From a virus, in the IMG/VR virus record IMGVR_UViG_3300042455_002512, positions 1 to 44,364 of that record: a stretch of 44,364 nucleotides of DNA, one strand, 5' to 3'. The first letter of the stretch is position 1; each line of letters starts with the position of its first letter. The position numbers and the translations under genes are program-made. Positions 8,016 through 17,272 of the stretch are shown piece after piece. The notes beneath the pieces are model-generated. The model was not told the origin of the DNA. It saw only the letters and a list, made by a program, of their open reading frames with translations, and did no database searches.

Positions 8016-11000
8016 ATGGCTAACGTAAAAATTTCTCAACTACCCATAGGAACTCCTACGAGCTCAAGTATTTTTCCATTTGTTCAGAATTCAACAACTT
8101 ATCAGGGATATATATCGGCTCTAACAACTTCCGATTTAGTAGAAGTAACATTAAATGAGTTTAATAATTTAGTAGTAAACAATGAGGTTTTACCTAGCAA
8201 ATCTTATTTAATTTTTGAAGTTGACAATGATTTATATGGTGGGACAAGTGTTTTAGTTCAGGGAATCACCTCTAATTCAACATCCAATGAAGGTTATGGA
8301 ATTTTTTACAATCCAAAATATGACCAATCTATTAATGATAAAGGTATATGGAATAGATATATTGAATTATCAATATTAAACTATACCGGTACCACATTCA
8401 CTATAGGTGAGACAGTAACTTCGGATTCTGGAGCGATTGCTACTTTTTTAGGTGGTGAATTATTTGAATGGGTAAACGGCACTTGGTCAGGGGACACTTT
8501 TATTACAGGTAATACAAGTGGAACAATTGCGGAAGTTACAAATAGTTATTTTCAAGAATATAATGTAGGTGATAAAGTTATTTGGGGAGGTAAGGTTTGG
8601 GAACTTACTAGTAGTTCAATACTAGGTGAGGAAATTGCCTTAGGTGATAGTGGAACTACATATAGTGGATATACAACAAATACCCCAATAGTACCATCGT
8701 CAATAACAATATATAGTGAAAACGATTTGTTTTATGATAATGGTCTTGGTATTTTAGTCGGAGGAGGAGGAGGAAATATAAATTATGATACAGGTGAATG
8801 GAGTTTTACAACCTCAACTGGTGTTACATCGGGATATTCTATTACAATGGACTATACCACATCTTATGTTGGTAATTCATTGGATAAATATAATTTAAGT
8901 TCTATATGGTCCGCAGTTACATATAATAATACGGACTATAACGTAGTGGTAGATTCAATTGAATATGATTATGTACATGATAAAATCATTTATAGAAAAG
9001 ATAGATTTGGTAATGAAGTTAATTGTACATACGAATCAATATCTTATTTTGAAAACTTATATGGTAACCCTATAAAAGATTTTCAGTGGGGTAATGGACA
9101 AGATAATTGGGGAATAGGACCTAGTTTGTACTATTTTAACGACGTTTCTCTATCATCCGATGATATACAAAACGGTGGAGATTACGTATACGATAATGGT
9201 AATACACTTAATTCGGAATTGGGTCAAATTCCTTACACTCACACTCAAATGACCGAACCTCCAGTTAATCCTTTTGAAGAATCCCCACTACCCTATTTTT
9301 CAATTAACGGTACTGTTAATAGTGGAGATTTATATTTTGGTTCAGGTTCTTTATACTTTACAAGTTTATACCCTGGTTTATTTGTTATGGAGGCAGTTGG
9401 AACCTCAATTGATACTTTTTATATTGATGGTGGGGTTGGGGCGGACTGTTCAAGTGACTTAGATTCGTATACTTCGACTTATACTAATGACGGAGATATT
9501 TTTACCGCATTTGTAAAAAGATATTACAATTACTCAACACCTAAACCTTCAATTAATCATATAATGATTGTGAATGGAGAGGCCTCAGGTGTAACCCATG
9601 ACTATACTACTGGTGGTTGTGATAGTGATTTTGATGAAATTACAGGACTTTTAAGTGGAGGGGTTAATACAATATACTACCTAACTTTATCATTATACCC
9701 TGATGAGAAAATAAGTGACACACAAATCGATTCTATTGTTAATGAGTTTTTAAATTTAGTTAATGGGCAAACTCCACAAAACGCAATGTTAAATTTAAAT
9801 AATTATTACGAAAATATAACAGGTATTTTACCCTTAAATCAAACTTCTTCTCAATTAGGGGTTATGAACAACACGATTGAGTTCAGTTATTTTGAGTGTC
9901 TAAATTTCATGGGAGGACATTTATGGAACAACGAATTAAAAAACTATAGTATTTTTAGTAATAACTTATTTTCACCGAATAACGATTCTTTCTTTAGTGA
10001 CAATTTTTTAACAAATTCATCTGAAATTTCTAACAACTTGTTTACTGAAAGTTCATCTGTTACAGAGTATAATTTAAATAATAGTAATTTAACAAACAAT
10101 AATTTCTTTAGTTATTTAACCATACCATCCTATTTAATTTCTTCGGAATTAGTTAATTCTAACATATCAGGTAATACTTTTTATACCTCAATACTATCCG
10201 ATAACAAAATATTAAATAATTCAAATATTAATTTAAATGAATTTTTTGATTGTTTAATATCGGGTAATACATTAAGTATGAACTGTGAAATTAATAATAA
10301 TCAATTGGTTAATTCTACCGTTTCGTTAAATAAATTATCACAATCCTCATCTATTTCTTCAAATGTTTTATCAGATGGTATTATTTCAAATAACAAACTT
10401 GAATTTAACTCGTTTGTAAATAATAATTCCATACTTACAACCAGTTCAATAATTTTTAATTCATTTACTAATAATAGTGTATTGAGTGCAACCTCATTTA
10501 ATTCAAACACCGCATTACAGTATAATAACTTTGATTTAGAAAGCTCATTGATTAATGGACTATTCTCATCAAGTACCTTTGAATACAATTATTTGAAAAA
10601 CACGTATGTTGATTTAACGTCTTCTTGTATTATAGATTCTAAAACAATTACAAATGTTAACTTTGTGGACTCTGTAGTTGATGATATTTCTGAAAATTCT
10701 ACAGTTATTTTCGATAGTTTTTCAAAAAACGTGTTTACTAATTCTTCAGGTATAACTAGAATCAGTTATTACGATGGAACCGATACTTTAATTATAGGTA
10801 ACATAAATGATTCGATATTACCTACCTTAAATATTACAGGATGGACTGCGATAAGTTCCTATAATTTAGATGTTTACGTTAACGTTACTTTAGATGGAGG
10901 TAATTCAGTGACTGAGAGAGGGTCTGTTTGGGGATTATCTCCATATCCTACAGTTGCAGATAATTTAGTTGTTGACGCAGGAACAGGTACCGGTTCTTAC

Positions 11001-11111
11001 ACAAGTAGTTTAACAGGTTTAACGTCCGGTTCTACCATATATTTTAGAGGATATGCGGTTAATTCTATAGGAACAGGATATACTTGTCAAGATACTTATG
11101 ATACACCTTAA
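8016..11111 (+). CDS. Large tail fibre/adhesin with Asn-rich repeat ladder
   Basis: A 1031-residue structural protein. The N-terminus (MANVKISQLPIGTP) is of a type common in uncultured phage fibre or fibre-attachment proteins. Residues about 620-910 consist of short degenerate repeats rich in Asn, Ser, Phe and Leu (for example ISNNLFTESSSV and NLNNSNLTNNNFF), like the rungs of a beta-helix. The last 90 residues (GGNSVTERGSVWGLSPYPT to YFRGYAVNSIGTGY) resemble the fibronectin-like modules of Bacteroidetes surface proteins. A strong late-type promoter lies directly before the gene. Receptor binding is the likely job, with the C-terminal module as candidate tip; this is inferred from architecture, as no catalytic motif is visible. 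Confidence 0.65.
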   Translation: MANVKISQLPIGTPTSSSIFPFVQNSTTYQGYISALTTSDLVEVTLNEFNNLVVNNEVLPSKSYLIFEVDNDLYGGTSVLVQGITSNSTSNEGYGIFYNPKYDQSINDKGIWNRYIELSILNYTGTTFTIGETVTSDSGAIATFLGGELFEWVNGTWSGDTFITGNTSGTIAEVTNSYFQEYNVGDKVIWGGKVWELTSSSILGEEIALGDSGTTYSGYTTNTPIVPSSITIYSENDLFYDNGLGILVGGGGGNINYDTGEWSFTTSTGVTSGYSITMDYTTSYVGNSLDKYNLSSIWSAVTYNNTDYNVVVDSIEYDYVHDKIIYRKDRFGNEVNCTYESISYFENLYGNPIKDFQWGNGQDNWGIGPSLYYFNDVSLSSDDIQNGGDYVYDNGNTLNSELGQIPYTHTQMTEPPVNPFEESPLPYFSINGTVNSGDLYFGSGSLYFTSLYPGLFVMEAVGTSIDTFYIDGGVGADCSSDLDSYTSTYTNDGDIFTAFVKRYYNYSTPKPSINHIMIVNGEASGVTHDYTTGGCDSDFDEITGLLSGGVNTIYYLTLSLYPDEKISDTQIDSIVNEFLNLVNGQTPQNAMLNLNNYYENITGILPLNQTSSQLGVMNNTIEFSYFECLNFMGGHLWNNELKNYSIFSNNLFSPNNDSFFSDNFLTNSSEISNNLFTESSSVTEYNLNNSNLTNNNFFSYLTIPSYLISSELVNSNISGNTFYTSILSDNKILNNSNINLNEFFDCLISGNTLSMNCEINNNQLVNSTVSLNKLSQSSSISSNVLSDGIISNNKLEFNSFVNNNSILTTSSIIFNSFTNNSVLSATSFNSNTALQYNNFDLESSLINGLFSSSTFEYNYLKNTYVDLTSSCIIDSKTITNVNFVDSVVDDISENSTVIFDSFSKNVFTNSSGITRISYYDGTDTLIIGNINDSILPTLNITGWTAISSYNLDVYVNVTLDGGNSVTERGSVWGLSPYPTVADNLVVDAGTGTGSYTSSLTGLTSGSTIYFRGYAVNSIGTGYTCQDTYDTP

Positions 11112-11125
11112 AAAAAAAATAAAAA

Positions 11126-11401
11126 ATGAGACCAAATAGAAATAAAAATCAAATTAATACAACCACTATGGTTGTAAAATTACCAACTGAAGTTGTAATA
11201 AAAAATGTACCTGCAATACAAATCAAGAGTAACACAATTGAGATAATATCGGTACAAGATATCCCAACACAGAAAAAAATAATTGCAAATACTAAAGAAT
11301 TAGGTGTAATTACACTTTGGGAATCTAACCTTTATGAACAAATAGGTCAATGGACTGACTCAGATGTTGAGACAAGATTAATCGAATTATTTTTAAAGTA
11401 A
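11126..11401 (+). CDS. Small hypothetical protein (91 aa)
   Basis: I do not recognise this protein. It is 91 residues with a basic, Asn-rich N-terminus (MRPNRNKNQ), a Val/Ile-rich centre and a mixed helical C-terminus (WTDSDVETRLIELFL). It has no Cys, no membrane segment and no signal peptide. It starts 14 nt after the fibre gene in an A-rich stretch and its TAA overlaps the ATG of the peptidase gene (TAATG at 11399-11403), so the two are probably co-translated. A fibre-associated or assembly role is possible from context only. Confidence 0.6.
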   Translation: MRPNRNKNQINTTTMVVKLPTEVVIKNVPAIQIKSNTIEIISVQDIPTQKKIIANTKELGVITLWESNLYEQIGQWTDSDVETRLIELFLK

Positions 11402-12084
11402 TGGAAATAGAAAACGAAGCACCCATATTCAAGTTAGGACGACAATATATACCTGACGAAAGAGATAAAAGATTCTTAATAACTGACCATCTTTTAAAAA
11501 AAGTTTCAAAAACGAGAATAACAAGTCGTTATTGGGACGATACTGTATGGTGGGGAGACCAAGGTAATACTCCTCAGTGTGTTGGGTACGCTTGGGCTCA
11601 TTGGTTGAACGATGGACCCGTGTATCACAGAGGCCCAAAGCCTAAATTACCCCCAAATATTATATATGAGAATGCTCAAAAGTTAGACATTTGGCCCGGA
11701 GAAAATTACGATGGCACATCGGTAAGAGGAGGAGCAAAATACCTCCAAGGAAGACGACTAATTTCAAAATACTACTGGGGGTTTGATTTAACAACATTAA
11801 TCAATTCTGTAATGAATTTAGGTCCAGTAGTTGTCGGTACTAATTGGTATTATGGCATGTTTTTTCCTAATCAATCAGGTTTAATTAGAGCAACAGGTCC
11901 GTTAGCCGGAGGTCATGCTTATGTTGTGAATGGAGTTGCTTTAAACTCACAAATGTTCAGAATTAAAAATAGTTGGGGTAAGGGATGGGGTCAATCAGGT
12001 CACGCTTATATAAGTTTCACAGATATGAATAGACTTATCATGGAACAAGGTGAAATTTGTTTATCCACAGAAATAAGAACTTAA
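11401..12084 (+). CDS. Papain-like (C1A family) cysteine peptidase
   Basis: A 227-residue protein with the full C1A catalytic set in the correct order and spacing: oxyanion-hole Gln54 and nucleophile Cys60 in GDQGNTPQCVGYAW, His172 in GGHAYVVNG, and Asn190 in KNSWGKGWG. A Gly-rich, aromatic loop (SVRGGAKYLQGRRL) occupies the usual substrate-binding region. There is no signal peptide and only about 50 residues precede the active Cys, so any propeptide is short. The gene overlaps the upstream 91-aa ORF by one base and sits between the fibre genes and DNA polymerase. Possible roles are maturation of fibre or virion proteins, or an enzyme carried on the virion. Fold and active site are well supported; the substrate is unknown. 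Confidence 0.85.
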   Translation: MEIENEAPIFKLGRQYIPDERDKRFLITDHLLKKVSKTRITSRYWDDTVWWGDQGNTPQCVGYAWAHWLNDGPVYHRGPKPKLPPNIIYENAQKLDIWPGENYDGTSVRGGAKYLQGRRLISKYYWGFDLTTLINSVMNLGPVVVGTNWYYGMFFPNQSGLIRATGPLAGGHAYVVNGVALNSQMFRIKNSWGKGWGQSGHAYISFTDMNRLIMEQGEICLSTEIRT

Positions 12085-12112
12085 TTGATTTAGTGAAGTT
12101 TAATATTTATAA

Positions 12113-12141
12113 TTGATACAAAGGTAAATGTCGTAATTTCG
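12113..12141 (+). promoter_or_regulatory. Possible Bacteroidetes-type promoter for DNA polymerase
   Basis: TTG at 12113-12115 and TAATTTCG at 12134-12141, 18 nt apart, approximate the Bacteroidetes housekeeping pattern TTG...TAnnTTTG with one mismatch in the -7 element. A partial late-like sequence (ATATTTAT, 12103-12110, followed by AATTG) overlaps it. The polymerase start is at 12166 with no Shine-Dalgarno sequence. Tentative. Confidence 0.3.
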
Positions 12142-12165
12142 CGGCAGCCAATAAACCAATCAATT

Positions 12166-14991
12166 ATGATAAGTCAAGAAGAAATTAAATCGTTTCTAGA
12201 AGGAAACGACCCTGAAGAGCACATCGTTGCCATAGAGTTTGACTATGTTTCAGATTCTATATTCAAAATCAAAGAAATACCTGGTAAAGGTAAAGAAATC
12301 AAAAAAGACACATTTGTAGCATTTGCGTGGGTCGGTGACCTACGAGGTTTAAATTTTTATCAATCATCAAAGGCTTTACAGAAAGAAGCGATGTCCAAAT
12401 ATGGAATTATGATTGATAAACTTGAGACTGGTGACAATGACCGAATGGAAGAAGGTTTAAAGTATATGGTTAAATCCTTAAAGGGTTACCGTTCTTTAAT
12501 TCAATTCTTCCGTGATGGCGGTGCAGACCCTTGGGGTGAAAGGACAAAAGACCTAATTATGGTTTTACCTCCTACAGAGCAGTATCTTATTTCAAGGGAA
12601 AAACGACTATTTAAAGGGTATGATGAATACAATGACATCACGAGGTTTGTATTCGACTTAGAGACGACCGCACTCGAACCAAAAGACGGTCGTATCTTCA
12701 TGATAGGTATCAAGACAAACAAAGGATACCAAAAAGTAATTGAGTGTTCTAATGAGGACGAGGAGAGACGAGGACTCGTAGAATTCTTCAACATAATAGA
12801 TGAGTTAAAACCAAGTATTATCGGAGGTTATAACTCCGCAAACTTCGACTGGTATTGGATATTCGAACGTTGTAAAGCTCTGAACCTCGACATTAAAAGA
12901 ATTTGTAAAACACTTAACCCAAAACATACAATTAAAGAAAGTGAGAACTTACTTAAACTTGCCAACGAAGTTGAGAGGTATAATCAGGTTGGAATGTGGG
13001 GTTATAATGTGATTGATATTATCCATTCAGTCCGTAGAGCACAAGCGATTAATTCAAGTATTAAGTCAGCGGGTTTGAAGTATATTACCCAATATATAAA
13101 CGCAGAATCTAAGGACCGAGTTTATATTGACCATACCGAGATTGGTTCCATGTATGCCAAAAAGGAAGAATATTGGTTAAACATTAAAAACGGAAAATAT
13201 AAGAAAGCTAATAATCCTGAGTTTGATGACTTAGACATAAGGTTTCCTAACACATATATTAAAACAACAGGTGATGATATTGTGGAGAGATATCTTGATG
13301 ATGACTTAGAAGAAACATTAAAGGTTGATGAAGAATTTAATCAGGGGACATTCCTTTTGGCGTCTATGGTTCCGACAACATATGAAAGAGTTTCTACTTT
13401 AGGTACCGCAACAATTTGGAAAATGTTGATGTTGGCTTGGTCTTATAAACACAAATTAGCAATACCAAAAAAAGAAAATAAGACAGACTTTGTTGGGGGG
13501 TTATCAAGATTATTAAAAGTGGGTTATTCCACGGACGTTTTAAAACTAGATTACTCCTCTCTTTACCCTTCAATTCAACTTTTACACGATGTATTTCCAA
13601 CTTGTGACATTACAGGAGCAATGAAAGGAATGTTAACTTATTTTAGAGATACTCGTATAAAATACAAAAATTTGGCTAAGGAATATTCTAGTATTGATAA
13701 AAAAATGTCATTATCATTTGATAGGAAACAATTACCGATTAAAATTTTTATTAATTCATTATTCGGAGCGTTATCCGCACCTCAGGTATTTCACTGGGGA
13801 GATATGTATATGGGGGAGCAAATTACATCTACCGGTCGTCAATATCTTCGTCAAATGCTTTATTTTTTTATGAAAAAAGGTTATACCCCTTTGGTTTGTG
13901 ATACAGACGGTATGAACTTTTCGTTACCTGAAGGAGGTGTTGATGATAGAAAATATATAGGTAAAGGAAACAACTGGTTAGTAAAAGAAGGAAAAGAGTA
14001 TACAGGTTATGATGCCGATGTTGCCGAATTTAACGATATATTTATGAAAGGTGCGATGGGTCTTGATTGTGACGGTACTTGGAAATCCTGTATGAATATC
14101 GCTCGTAAGAATTATGCTACAATGGAACATAATGGTAAAATTAAACTAACAGGTAATTCAATTAAGAGTAAGAAACTCCCGATTTATATTGAGGACTTTT
14201 TGGATAAAGGTATAAAACTTTTGCTTGAGGGTAAGGGACAAGAGTTTGTTGAGTGGTATTATGAATACCTACAAAAAATATATGAGAGACAAATCCCCCT
14301 AATGAAAATTGCGCAAAGAGCTAAAATTAAACTATCTATTGAGGATTACATCAAACGGTCTAAAGAAAAAACAAAGGCGGGTAATGAAAACTCAAGAATG
14401 GCTCATTTAGAACTTGTAATTAGAGATAAAATTGCCGTAAATTTAGGAGATGTGATTTTTTATGTTAATAATGGAATAAAGGCTTCGCATGGAGATGTAC
14501 AAAAAGTTAATAAACCAAAAAACGGGTGGAAGCAGGAACATATTGATACGTTTTTTAAAACTTACAACAAAGTTTTAGACAACACAATGAATTCATTCAT
14601 ACAATTAAATTGTTATAGATTAGAACCGTCTGAAGTTGAGTCTAATCCCGATTTATTAGGTGAATATAATATCGCGAGAGCTATCGCAACTTTCAACAAA
14701 AGAATTGAGCCTTTGTTGATTGTGTTTGGAGAGGAGGTTAGAAACAATTTATTAGTTGATAATCCTGAAGATAGAGGACTTTTCACAAAAGAACAATGTA
14801 AGTTAATTAATGGTATTCCATTTGAGGATGGCGACCAAGACAGTATTGAAGATTTGTTAACGATTACGGAACAAGAAATGAAGTATTGGGGTAAAAGAGG
14901 GATTAACCCTTTTTATATTTATGAGTTAGCTGAAGAAGGGTGGGAAAAATATGTAGATTTACAAATAAAAAGTGAAACTTTAACTAATTAA
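12166..14991 (+). CDS. 43: Family B DNA polymerase, T4 gp43-like
   Basis: A 941-residue replicative polymerase with proofreading. Exonuclease motifs: Exo I VFDLETTALE (about residue 163), Exo II GYNSANFDW (about 222), Exo III YLDDD (about 377). Polymerase motifs: A in DYSSLYPSIQL (about 462), B in KIFINSLFGALSAP (about 526), and C in CDTDGMNF (about 579), which supplies the second catalytic Asp pair. A KSKKLPIY segment after motif C fits the primer-template-binding KKxY-like region. The size is close to T4 gp43 (898 residues). All catalytic residues are present, so it should be active. It would work with the gp32-like protein and UvsX encoded further along. Its stop codon overlaps that of a convergent minus-strand gene at 14988-14991. 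Confidence 0.95.
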   Translation: MISQEEIKSFLEGNDPEEHIVAIEFDYVSDSIFKIKEIPGKGKEIKKDTFVAFAWVGDLRGLNFYQSSKALQKEAMSKYGIMIDKLETGDNDRMEEGLKYMVKSLKGYRSLIQFFRDGGADPWGERTKDLIMVLPPTEQYLISREKRLFKGYDEYNDITRFVFDLETTALEPKDGRIFMIGIKTNKGYQKVIECSNEDEERRGLVEFFNIIDELKPSIIGGYNSANFDWYWIFERCKALNLDIKRICKTLNPKHTIKESENLLKLANEVERYNQVGMWGYNVIDIIHSVRRAQAINSSIKSAGLKYITQYINAESKDRVYIDHTEIGSMYAKKEEYWLNIKNGKYKKANNPEFDDLDIRFPNTYIKTTGDDIVERYLDDDLEETLKVDEEFNQGTFLLASMVPTTYERVSTLGTATIWKMLMLAWSYKHKLAIPKKENKTDFVGGLSRLLKVGYSTDVLKLDYSSLYPSIQLLHDVFPTCDITGAMKGMLTYFRDTRIKYKNLAKEYSSIDKKMSLSFDRKQLPIKIFINSLFGALSAPQVFHWGDMYMGEQITSTGRQYLRQMLYFFMKKGYTPLVCDTDGMNFSLPEGGVDDRKYIGKGNNWLVKEGKEYTGYDADVAEFNDIFMKGAMGLDCDGTWKSCMNIARKNYATMEHNGKIKLTGNSIKSKKLPIYIEDFLDKGIKLLLEGKGQEFVEWYYEYLQKIYERQIPLMKIAQRAKIKLSIEDYIKRSKEKTKAGNENSRMAHLELVIRDKIAVNLGDVIFYVNNGIKASHGDVQKVNKPKNGWKQEHIDTFFKTYNKVLDNTMNSFIQLNCYRLEPSEVESNPDLLGEYNIARAIATFNKRIEPLLIVFGEEVRNNLLVDNPEDRGLFTKEQCKLINGIPFEDGDQDSIEDLLTITEQEMKYWGKRGINPFYIYELAEEGWEKYVDLQIKSETLTN

Positions 14992-15305
14992 TTAAGTTTT
15001 AACCCGTCCGATGAAAGGATATACCATATATTATTTAACTTTAATAAATGAACACATGACCCTTTTTCTAATAAAATCTCATCATATTCTTCATCTATTT
15101 TATTTTCGGTACACGAAATAACTACTTGAGATAACGCCTTAATAGTTATTTCATTAGTTTTTTTATTATCTAAAACAATTTTATCTACCGTATTTTTAAC
15201 CAATATAAAATCTTCATCATTTGTCCAATAAACAGGTTCTTCTACAATTTTTTTAATTGTATAAACTTTTTGGCCCACTTGCTTTCGTAAAAATTTATTA
15301 TCCAT
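14988..15305 (-). CDS. Small hypothetical protein (105 aa) after the gp13-like gene
   Basis: I do not recognise this protein. I choose the ATG at complement 15303-15305 (MDNKFLRKQV), one base after the stop of the gp13-like gene, rather than the upstream ATG at 15371 that would overlap that gene by 65 bases. The product is 105 residues, with a basic N-terminus, then alternating hydrophobic strands (VYTIKKIVEEPVYW, ITIKALSQVVIS, VHLLKLNNIWYIL), which suggests a small beta-barrel. No membrane segment is seen. It is co-transcribed with a neck gene, so a head or neck role is possible. Its stop overlaps the DNA polymerase stop in a convergent arrangement with no visible terminator. Confidence 0.65.
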   Translation of the reverse strand: MDNKFLRKQVGQKVYTIKKIVEEPVYWTNDEDFILVKNTVDKIVLDNKKTNEITIKALSQVVISCTENKIDEEYDEILLEKGSCVHLLKLNNIWYILSSDGLKLN

Positions 15306-15306
15306 A

Positions 15307-16428
15307 TTAAATAACGTATATTTGTCTTGGCATTGCTGTAAATTTCTTCTGTTTGTTAAGATTTTCGGCAATTAATGCTTCTCTTTCCATTACTTTCTCA
15401 GGCTTCAATCTTGTCAAACGACCTTCAGCACCAATTAATTCTTCAATTAATTTTGATTTTTCATCTTTGGCTTCAGTGGCCAATGAAGCATAATCCATTG
15501 TTAATTCTGAATCGGGTGTTTTGATATTACCACTAAATTTACCTCTTACTCTAGATAAAGTTTCTTTAGCGTAAGCAAAAAACCATCTACGAACCCATAC
15601 CTGAGATGGGTTATTTAAGTCCACCCAATTAATTTTTTCAAATGGAACATCTGATGGAAGTTTAATAATGTCAGGATTATCTTTTAAACACTTATCTCTA
15701 TCTTTTCCCTCAACTTCATAATACCAATACCAAACTTTTCCTCTCATTAATGTTGCATTACCAAAGTCAAATTTGCCGCCAGGAGTATTCATAAGGTGAA
15801 TTGCCTTTTTCCCTTCAGGAAGTGCGGTAACTCTGTATGTTAAATCACCGGCAATGATTCTTCTTTGGATGTTTATCTCTTGCATTCTAAGTAACATGTC
15901 GAATGCCGGCATCATAAAATACGAACCCGAATATCCCATCTGAGAATAACCGGCCGGACCTCCTAATCCAGCACCACCTAACGCGCCAAATGACCATGGG
16001 TCGAATAATAGGTTATTCAATTCCGACGGAGTAAACCATAATAGTTCATTAAGTTCCCTACCCGCAGGTATTTCATAAATTTGTTGGTTTGGGTGAAGTT
16101 GAATGTAGTCTTTTTTAAGTACTGAATCTCCTCCGGCTTGCAATCCAACTATTTTAGAATATGCGTAAGTATATCTTTCCTCAAAGTCTAAACTTTTTGT
16201 GATAAAGGCTTTAGATAAGGATTGTGTATCTAAATTAAGTCCGTACAATGAAGTCCACTGAGATTCAATCAACCAATCTTGTACATATTGGGAATAATCA
16301 TCGATAGATAATTCTAACAAAGAATCTAGTTGTTCATCCTCAAGTTCAACACTTCTAAGAGGAGCTCCCAATAAGTGTCTCAATCTTTTATAAAGTTCAC
16401 CTCTATATGGTTCTTCAATTATGGCCAT
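15307..16428 (-). CDS. Neck / head-tail connector protein, gp13-like
   Basis: A 373-residue protein. The N-terminus (LYKRLRHLLGAP, then VELEDEQLDSLLELSIDDYSQYV) has the helical pattern common to gp13-type neck proteins of T4-like phages: a short LGAP turn followed by acidic helices. A Gly-rich low-complexity stretch follows (GALGGAGLGGPAGY), and the middle and C-terminus are aromatic-rich (VWYWYYEV, VWVRRWFFAYAKETL). The C-terminal helix is strongly charged. In T4, gp13 and gp14 close the filled head and join it to the tail. Here this gene is on the minus strand, while gp14-like and gp15-like genes lie on the plus strand 3 kb away. I assign it by pattern memory, so the exact orthology is uncertain. 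Confidence 0.55.
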   Translation of the reverse strand: MAIIEEPYRGELYKRLRHLLGAPLRSVELEDEQLDSLLELSIDDYSQYVQDWLIESQWTSLYGLNLDTQSLSKAFITKSLDFEERYTYAYSKIVGLQAGGDSVLKKDYIQLHPNQQIYEIPAGRELNELLWFTPSELNNLLFDPWSFGALGGAGLGGPAGYSQMGYSGSYFMMPAFDMLLRMQEINIQRRIIAGDLTYRVTALPEGKKAIHLMNTPGGKFDFGNATLMRGKVWYWYYEVEGKDRDKCLKDNPDIIKLPSDVPFEKINWVDLNNPSQVWVRRWFFAYAKETLSRVRGKFSGNIKTPDSELTMDYASLATEAKDEKSKLIEELIGAEGRLTRLKPEKVMEREALIAENLNKQKKFTAMPRQIYVI

Positions 16429-16438
16429 CGATTTGTTT

Positions 16439-16451
16439 ATTATATAAATAT
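16439..16451 (-). promoter_or_regulatory. Late-type promoter for the gp13-like gene
   Basis: On the minus strand this reads ATATTTATATAAT, with the core TATATAAT 10 nt before the ATG at 16428. The upstream ATATTTAT half is identical to that of the strong late promoters. It lies in the 27-nt gap after the superoxide dismutase gene. Confidence 0.5.
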
Positions 16452-16455
16452 TTCT

Positions 16456-17244
16456 TTAAATAGATTTATTTTGGTTAAGGAATACCTGACCTTTAAAACT
16501 CTCCAAAATTTGATTCTTTGTTGTTTTTACAGATTCGTTGGTTTCTTTTTTGGTTCTTAACTTGTAAAGTTCATTTACAAATTCCCAGTTCACAACATCC
16601 CAAAAGTTTTTAATATATTCATCTCTTTTGTTTTGGTATTTCAAATAGTAGGCGTGTTCCCAAACATCTAAACCCAATAAAGGATAACCACCTTTAATAT
16701 CATTCATAAGTGGGTTGTCCTGATTTGCGGTTGACATAATTTTAAGTTTGTTGTTCTTTGTTAACACCAACCAAACCCATCCTGAACCAAATCTATCTTT
16801 TGCGGTTTCCTCGAATTCTTTTTTGAATTCGTTTATACTACCGAAATCCTTTTTAATTTTTTCAATAACTTCTCCCTCAACTTTTTGTTTTTTAGGAGAC
16901 AACATTTTCCAAAACATTGCGTGGTTAAAGGCACCACCAGCATTGTTTCTAACGGTTGTGTTATACTTACTGATTGATTTTACAATTTCTTCGAGTTCAA
17001 CATCACCATAATCTTTTTTTGACAAAGCGTCGTTTAATTTCTTAACGTATGTTTTGTAGTGTTTATTATAGTGAACATCCATAGTTTTAGAATCAATAAA
17101 ATTTTTTAAAGACGAATACGAATATGGTAATTTTTCAATACCAATTCGTTTCATTTCGGTTATCAAAAAATCTTGATAACCTTTTTTGTCTTGTGAAATA
17201 ATTTCCTCTTTAATTAACTCCGCCTTTGACTCTAACTTTTTCAT
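16456..17244 (-). CDS. Fe/Mn-type superoxide dismutase
   Basis: A 262-residue protein. Residues about 37-230 form a complete Fe/Mn superoxide dismutase, with metal ligands His58 (MDVHYNKHY), His108 (GGAFNHAMFW), Asp193 and His197 (DVWEHAYY). NQDNPL near residue 177 and Gly at the position before AFNH favour the Mn or cambialistic type. It is longer than the usual roughly 200 residues: about 36 extra charged residues precede the domain and about 30 follow it. The enzyme converts superoxide to hydrogen peroxide and oxygen. It lies between the SNF2 helicase and the gp13-like neck gene. Whether it protects the infected cell or is carried on the virion cannot be told from sequence. Confidence 0.93.
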   Translation of the reverse strand: MKKLESKAELIKEEIISQDKKGYQDFLITEMKRIGIEKLPYSYSSLKNFIDSKTMDVHYNKHYKTYVKKLNDALSKKDYGDVELEEIVKSISKYNTTVRNNAGGAFNHAMFWKMLSPKKQKVEGEVIEKIKKDFGSINEFKKEFEETAKDRFGSGWVWLVLTKNNKLKIMSTANQDNPLMNDIKGGYPLLGLDVWEHAYYLKYQNKRDEYIKNFWDVVNWEFVNELYKLRTKKETNESVKTTKNQILESFKGQVFLNQNKSI

Positions 17245-17245
17245 T

Positions 17246-17272
17246 AAGATATTTTATACATATAAATATCTT
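17246..17272. repeat. Inverted repeat at the superoxide dismutase start
   Basis: AAGATATTT (17246-17254) and AAATATCTT (17264-17272) form a perfect 9-bp inverted repeat with a 9-nt spacer. It ends one base before the ATG of the dismutase gene and contains the late-type motif. It could be an operator or a weak hairpin, or may simply follow from the motif sequence. Confidence 0.5.
17257..17269 (-). promoter_or_regulatory. Late-type promoter candidate for superoxide dismutase
   Basis: On the minus strand GATATTTATATGTA, with the core TATATGTA (two or three differences from TATAAATA), ends 12 nt before the ATG at 17244. The ATATT extension is exact. It lies in the 37-nt gap after the helicase gene. 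Confidence 0.4.

Noticed and set aside
10301-10588. Minus-strand ORF of 95 codons in the fibre repeat region
   Set aside because: It arises from the Asn/Ser/Leu repeats read backwards and mirrors their periodicity; no independent support.
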